Assembly (NCBI GenBank): GCA_030430125.1
Contig: JAUIGA010000027.1
Span: 1 to 16,578, forward strand
Length of the DNA stretch: 16,578 bases
Source of the DNA: Chloroflexia bacterium
GTDB lineage: Bacteria; Chloroflexota; Chloroflexia; Thermomicrobiales; UBA6265
Reading direction: 5' to 3'
The notes beneath the pieces are model-generated. The model searched no databases. It was not told the DNA's origin and saw only the letters and a program-made list of their open reading frames with translations. Positions within the stretch are counted from its first letter, which is position 1; each line of letters starts with the position of its first letter. Shown here one piece after another: positions 14,179 to 16,578 of the stretch. The position numbers and the translations under genes were made by a program.

Positions 14179-15384
14179 CTATGGCGTGGCGTCCCCGAGC
14201 AGCGGCGCATCGCTCACGCGTCGCGTGTTCGCGTACGGCACCCGCACCCATTCGTCGTCACCGCCAGCCAGGACGTAGTGCCAGACCCCCTGCCGGTTCT
14301 CCACGAGCCACGCGCCGATGGCACGGTCCCCGATGGTGTACGGCGCCTTGATCGGCCTCGGGTTCTCGACCGCGAACTCGCCTGCCACGGTCGGCACCAC
14401 GAACTCAATGACATCGGCGGTGAAGATGAAATCATGGCCGGTATCGTCGGTGATGATCCCGGTCGCGGTGTCGTAGTCCTTTTTCAGATCGGTATCCAGC
14501 AGCGCGGGGATCGGGACGGCATCCACGTACTCCGGTTCCGGCTCAGGCGGCACATCGGCAACCTTGACGAGCCATGCGCCAGAGCTGTCGCCCATCGCCA
14601 CCGCACCCTCCCCGATGCCTGGCACGCGCACCGGCAACCAGCCGTACCCGTCCGCCGACGCCCAGCGTCCATTGACCACGGCGTCGGTGCCGCTTGTCAG
14701 CGTGGCGATCACTGGGGAGTGTGTCGTAGGCTGCTGGCGCAGGTTCAGGTTGACCAGCGTGCGCACGGTGTCCCCGATGTAGATCACACCGTCGGCGGGA
14801 TCGGGCGGCGTCGCGCCCATCGCCTCGCGCTCCATCGCATAGAACGCGGCGTAGTCCTCCCAATACTCCTGGTTCCATGTCGCATTGTTGCGGAGCAGGA
14901 TCGGGCAGTTCTTGCCCGAGTAGTCGTGGTGGTACTTGCCCGGTGGCGGTGCCCCCTTGCGTGCCGCCGTCTTGCCCATCATCTCCGCCGCGTTGCGGCG
15001 CGCGCGCCGCCAGCGGGTCGGGTTCTCGACCATCGCCCGTTGCATCGTCAGCTCGCACGCCACGGTGCTCATGTTGCCGGGTCCGGAGCCGTCTCCCGCG
15101 TGCCATCCCACCTCATCGACCGGCAGGGTCACGCCCACGATCTCGTCGTCGGCGGTGTAGTGCCACGAGGCCATACGCCCCCCGGCCCCGCCGATCACGT
15201 AGTTCATTTCGGCGCGGGCCAGCGTACGCCAGTTCGACGTGTTATGCTGCGTCGTCTCGAATGCGCCCCGCAGCTTGATGCCGGGCCGGTTGTGTCGCCA
15301 GGTGGGGATCAGGTCGATCACCACCGGGAACGACGTTTCGAGCGGGCCACCCGGAAGCCCTGGAATGACGGTGCGGTAAGCCAT
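14179..15384 (-). CDS. Phage-type N-acetylmuramoyl-L-alanine amidase (endolysin) with SH3 domain
   Basis: A 401-residue peptidoglycan amidase. The N-terminal Amidase_2 (T7 lysozyme-type) domain, about residues 1-165, has the zinc ligands H47 (TTQHNTSN), H152 (KYHHDYSGKNCP) and C160, at the H-x7-C spacing typical of the family. H75 in SWHYTADD and H95 in GWHAGD fit the active-site wall. An SH3b-like wall-binding domain follows at about 200-275 (DTVRTLVNLNLRQQPTTHSP, then YGWLPVR). Residues 280-401 form an unassigned third region, WVRVPYANTRRV near its end. There is no signal peptide, so export would need the holin. The ATG at 15384 has GGGGAGG 8 bases upstream. It sits between the small membrane gene and the holin-like gene on the same strand. 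The amidase call is strong. Confidence 0.9.
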   Translation of the reverse strand: MAYRTVIPGLPGGPLETSFPVVIDLIPTWRHNRPGIKLRGAFETTQHNTSNWRTLARAEMNYVIGGAGGRMASWHYTADDEIVGVTLPVDEVGWHAGDGSGPGNMSTVACELTMQRAMVENPTRWRRARRNAAEMMGKTAARKGAPPPGKYHHDYSGKNCPILLRNNATWNQEYWEDYAAFYAMEREAMGATPPDPADGVIYIGDTVRTLVNLNLRQQPTTHSPVIATLTSGTDAVVNGRWASADGYGWLPVRVPGIGEGAVAMGDSSGAWLVKVADVPPEPEPEYVDAVPIPALLDTDLKKDYDTATGIITDDTGHDFIFTADVIEFVVPTVAGEFAVENPRPIKAPYTIGDRAIGAWLVENRQGVWHYVLAGGDDEWVRVPYANTRRVSDAPLLGDATP

Positions 15385-15478
15385 GGTCGCAACCTCCCCG
15401 GCCATCAGGCCGTGGGTGGTGCGGGATTGAACTGCATCGAGGGATTGCCGCGGCGGCGGCATCGATGGGGCTAGTGTC

Positions 15479-15649
15479 TCACGAATCGGCCGGCGGTGAT
15501 GCGCTCAGCGCGGCGCGGAGGGCGGCGACCCGTCGCTCCGACTCGCGTCGCTCGCTGATGACCCGGGCTTCCCACCACTCACGATCCAGCGGGTCACCGT
15601 CGGGGGTACGTCGCACGAGGGACACGACAAGTGCCACCAGCGCCAGTAC
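15479..15649 (-). pseudogene. Alternative-frame tail of the phage membrane/coiled-coil gene
   Basis: In the frame one base back (-1) from the overlapping ORF, 15649-15479 encodes 56 residues: a hydrophobic start VLALVALVVSLVRR, then LDREWWEARVISERRESERR and an Ala/Leu-rich helix ending at a TGA. This charged amphipathic composition looks more protein-like than the Ser/Pro/Gly-rich tail in the main frame. Upstream, the same frame degenerates into Gly/His/Arg-rich text although it can be followed to a GTG at 15892. The best reading is that the true C-terminus was displaced by a frameshift near 15640-15660, but an independently started small gene cannot be excluded. Confidence 0.4.
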
Positions 15650-15840
15650 TCGATTTCCTCGCGCTGCTGCTGGATGGTACGTTCGGCCAACTCCCGGTCC
15701 CCGCGGGCGGCCGCCTGTTCCCGGCGTTTTCCCCGATATTGGTATCGGGCCACCAGGACCGCCCCCGTCGCGGCGATCAGCGACGCCACCACCGTGCCCG
15801 CCATCGTGATGAGCGCCGCCGTCACCACCGGATCGGTCAC
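15505..15840 (-). CDS. Small phage membrane/coiled-coil protein, probable frameshift
   Basis: A 111-codon frame starting at GTG. Residues 4-32 are one transmembrane segment (VVTAALITMAGTVVASLIAA core), followed by a basic turn and a charged helix RELAERTIQQQREEIEYW, a single-anchor plus coiled-coil layout common in phage lysis regions. After residue 66 the composition becomes Ser/Pro/Gly-rich and includes a CPSC pair. In the same stretch the -1 frame looks better coded, so a frameshift near 15640-15660 is likely. The start is uncertain: GGGGGA lies 4 bases before this GTG, while a perfectly spaced GGAGG serves a GTG at 15892 in the other frame. It precedes the endolysin and could be a spanin-like or holin-accessory protein, but that is inference. 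Confidence 0.5.
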   Translation of the reverse strand: MTDPVVTAALITMAGTVVASLIAATGAVLVARYQYRGKRREQAAARGDRELAERTIQQQREEIEYWRWWHLSCPSCDVPPTVTRWIVSGGKPGSSASDASRSDGSPPSAPR

Positions 15841-15903
15841 CGTGTCCCCCGTTCAGTTGGCGCTGCAGCGCTCGATACGGCCTCGGCTCCACGTGTCACC
15901 TCC

Positions 15904-16155
15904 TTACAGACCGATCCACACCGCCTGTGCGGTCGCGGTCGGTGACGGCGAGCTGCCGTCCACGGCGAAAAAGTTGTCGATGTGCTTGCCGGTGTCCTTG
16001 TCGTTGACGGTGCCGCTGCGCACGCCGGCCCGGCCGGCCGCGCTGATGCTGGCATCGACTACGCTCATCTCCTGGACCGTGTCGACCTCGACCGCGATGG
16101 TGGTGGCGGTCATGATGAGCTCGAGCTGGTACGTATTGCCCGGTGACATCACCCC
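15904..16155 (-). CDS. C-terminal fragment of a phage structural/lectin-like protein
   Basis: The last 84 codons before the TAA at 15904-15906 encode a beta-rich segment, GNTYQLELIMTATTIAVEVD followed by EMSVVDASISAAGRAG, a short TGKHIDNFFAVDG and a C-terminal AVWIGL. The pattern resembles the end of a concanavalin A-like/LamG domain, often found at the C-terminus of phage tail or fibre proteins, and its place upstream of the lysis genes agrees. The reading frame continues upstream to 16482, but that part belongs to an unrelated enzyme, so the real N-terminus of this protein is lost at a junction near 16156. The domain call is tentative. Confidence 0.5.
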   Translation of the reverse strand, partial: GVMSPGNTYQLELIMTATTIAVEVDTVQEMSVVDASISAAGRAGVRSGTVNDKDTGKHIDNFFAVDGSSPSPTATAQAVWIGL

Positions 16156-16162
16156 GAACACG
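16150..16162. other. Suspected chimeric junction
   Basis: Here phage-like coding sequence (to the left) meets Gram-negative-type sequence (to the right) inside a single open frame. The break is placed by protein sense: MBL text ends at DAVF, and lectin-like text begins at GVMSPGN. No flanking repeat or insertion-sequence end is visible at the join. Confidence 0.55.
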
Positions 16163-16482
16163 GCGTCCAGCGTGGTGATCCCGTTGGCCGACAGCCCGCG
16201 GTCTATGGCCGCGCTATCGGGGGCTATCTTACCCAGCGCCAGCCGCAGCGGCCCGAAGCGGCTGAACCAGCCGTCCACCAGCCAGCGCGTCTCGCCATCG
16301 CTGAACAGCAGCGTAGAGGTGCCGGTGAAGCGCACGGTCACGGCGCCCGGTGGCAGGTCTGCGTCTGCGCTTACCTGCCACGCGGGGTCCACCGGGAGTT
16401 CAGTGTAGACGCGGGTTGCATATACCAAGGCGCCCCCGAACAGCACCAGCGCAAGCAGCAGTAAGCGCAGTACCAATACCAA
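16156..16482 (-). CDS. MBL-fold metallo-hydrolase, N-terminal part only (chimeric)
   Basis: Starting at TTG (16482, or the better-spaced TTG at 16476 with AGGAG 7 bases upstream), about 108 codons encode a membrane-anchor or signal segment LRLLLLALVLFGGALVY. This is followed by VRFTGTSTLLFSDGETRWLV and then ALGKIAPDSAAIDRGLSANG. That text is characteristic of periplasmic or anchored MBL-fold hydrolases of Gram-negative bacteria. The family's metal motif HxHxDH should begin a few residues after TLDAVF, but the frame instead passes into the phage-type segment at about 16156. The enzyme is therefore truncated before any zinc ligand and cannot be functional as written. The 192-residue continuous frame across the junction appears accidental. 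Confidence 0.7.
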
Positions 16483-16492
16483 ACTCCTGCCA

Positions 16493-16578
16493 TCAGAAAT
16501 TGTAGGTGATGGTCATGCCCAGCGTGCGCGGGTCCAGCTGGCGACGTACCCAGGTCAGGCCGGTTTCCACCTCGCCGC
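16493..16578 (-). CDS. C-terminus of an outer-membrane beta-barrel, TonB-dependent receptor-like
   Basis: The last 27 residues before the TGA at 16493-16495 are visible; the rest lies beyond the window. They read TGLTWVRRQLDPRTLGMTIT and end YNF. A DPRT-x-G strand followed by a terminal aromatic residue is the usual final strand of TonB-dependent receptors and other barrels, where the terminal Phe is the BAM recognition signal. The gene lies 10-16 bp upstream of the MBL-fold gene on the same strand. It implies a host with an outer membrane for this end of the window. Confidence 0.55.
   Translation of the reverse strand, partial: GEVETGLTWVRRQLDPRTLGMTITYNF

Noticed and set aside
13603..15474. 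623-codon plus-strand open frame opposite the lysis genes
   Set aside because: It overlaps the amidase and holin-like genes on the other strand. Its text is Arg/His/Pro-rich with no domain, so it is an antisense shadow.
15479..15892. Spanin pair (i-spanin with embedded o-spanin) as explanation for the overlapping frames
   Set aside because: No lipobox or clear signal peptide is visible in the second frame, and the early part of that frame is Gly/His-rich shadow text. A frameshift is the simpler reading.
1..16578. tRNA, rRNA, integrase or attachment sites
   Set aside because: No tRNA cloverleaf with a GGTTCGAATCC-type arm, no rRNA segment and no integrase gene were found by eye, so prophage boundaries cannot be set.

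Overview
GC-rich bacterial window. The left 13.5 kb looks chromosomal and is compatible with Chloroflexota (Thermomicrobia-like). That placement is only an impression from the gene repertoire (paired M20 peptidases, DoxX, tandem UspA, CDF), the strong GGAGG-type ribosome binding sites and frequent GTG/TTG starts. No rRNA, tRNA or other phylogenetic marker is present.

Layout. (1) 1-3580, minus strand: a peptidolytic cluster transcribed right to left, made of an ArgE/DapE-like M20 peptidase, an abutting M20 dipeptidase, and a serine beta-lactamase-family hydrolase that runs off the left edge. (2) 3683-5132, plus strand and divergent from the first cluster: a DJ-1/PfpI protein and a NagD-like HAD phosphatase, separated by an 11-bp perfect hairpin. 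(3) 5208-6425, minus strand: a secreted TolB/PD40 beta-propeller-like protein carrying an in-frame 33-bp tandem duplication. (4) 6426-7188: a gene-poor stretch with a terminator hairpin and a small helix-turn-helix ORF. (5) 7189-11577, plus strand: an envelope and stress set made of a SHOCT-domain membrane protein, a CDF-type transporter with altered metal-site residues, a truncated universal stress protein remnant, an SDR dehydrogenase, a DoxX membrane protein and a tandem-UspA protein. (6) 11912-13561, minus strand: a beta-class DNA methyltransferase with a C-terminal Mrr-like nuclease motif, preceded by a plausible promoter. (7) 13702 to about 16155, minus strand: the end of a phage module, with the C-terminus of a structural or lectin-like protein, a small membrane/coiled-coil protein with a reading-frame conflict, an amidase endolysin with an SH3 domain, a holin-like protein and a tiny coupled ORF. 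(8) About 16156-16578: sequence of a different character, the N-terminal half of an MBL-fold hydrolase and the C-terminus of an outer-membrane TonB-dependent-receptor-like protein. It joins the phage gene in frame just before the MBL metal motif should appear, so a chimeric junction (assembly or recombination) is suspected.

How the genes may work together (inference). The M20 pair and the serine hydrolase suit peptide or amide scavenging. SHOCT, CDF, DoxX and UspA suit envelope, metal or redox stress. The methyltransferase next to the lysis genes suits phage-carried modification or defence. The points most worth checking are the CDF lacking both expected transport-site aspartates, the methyltransferase-Mrr fusion, the frame conflict in the phage membrane gene, the decayed UspA copy that a standard ORF search misses, and the chimeric right end.
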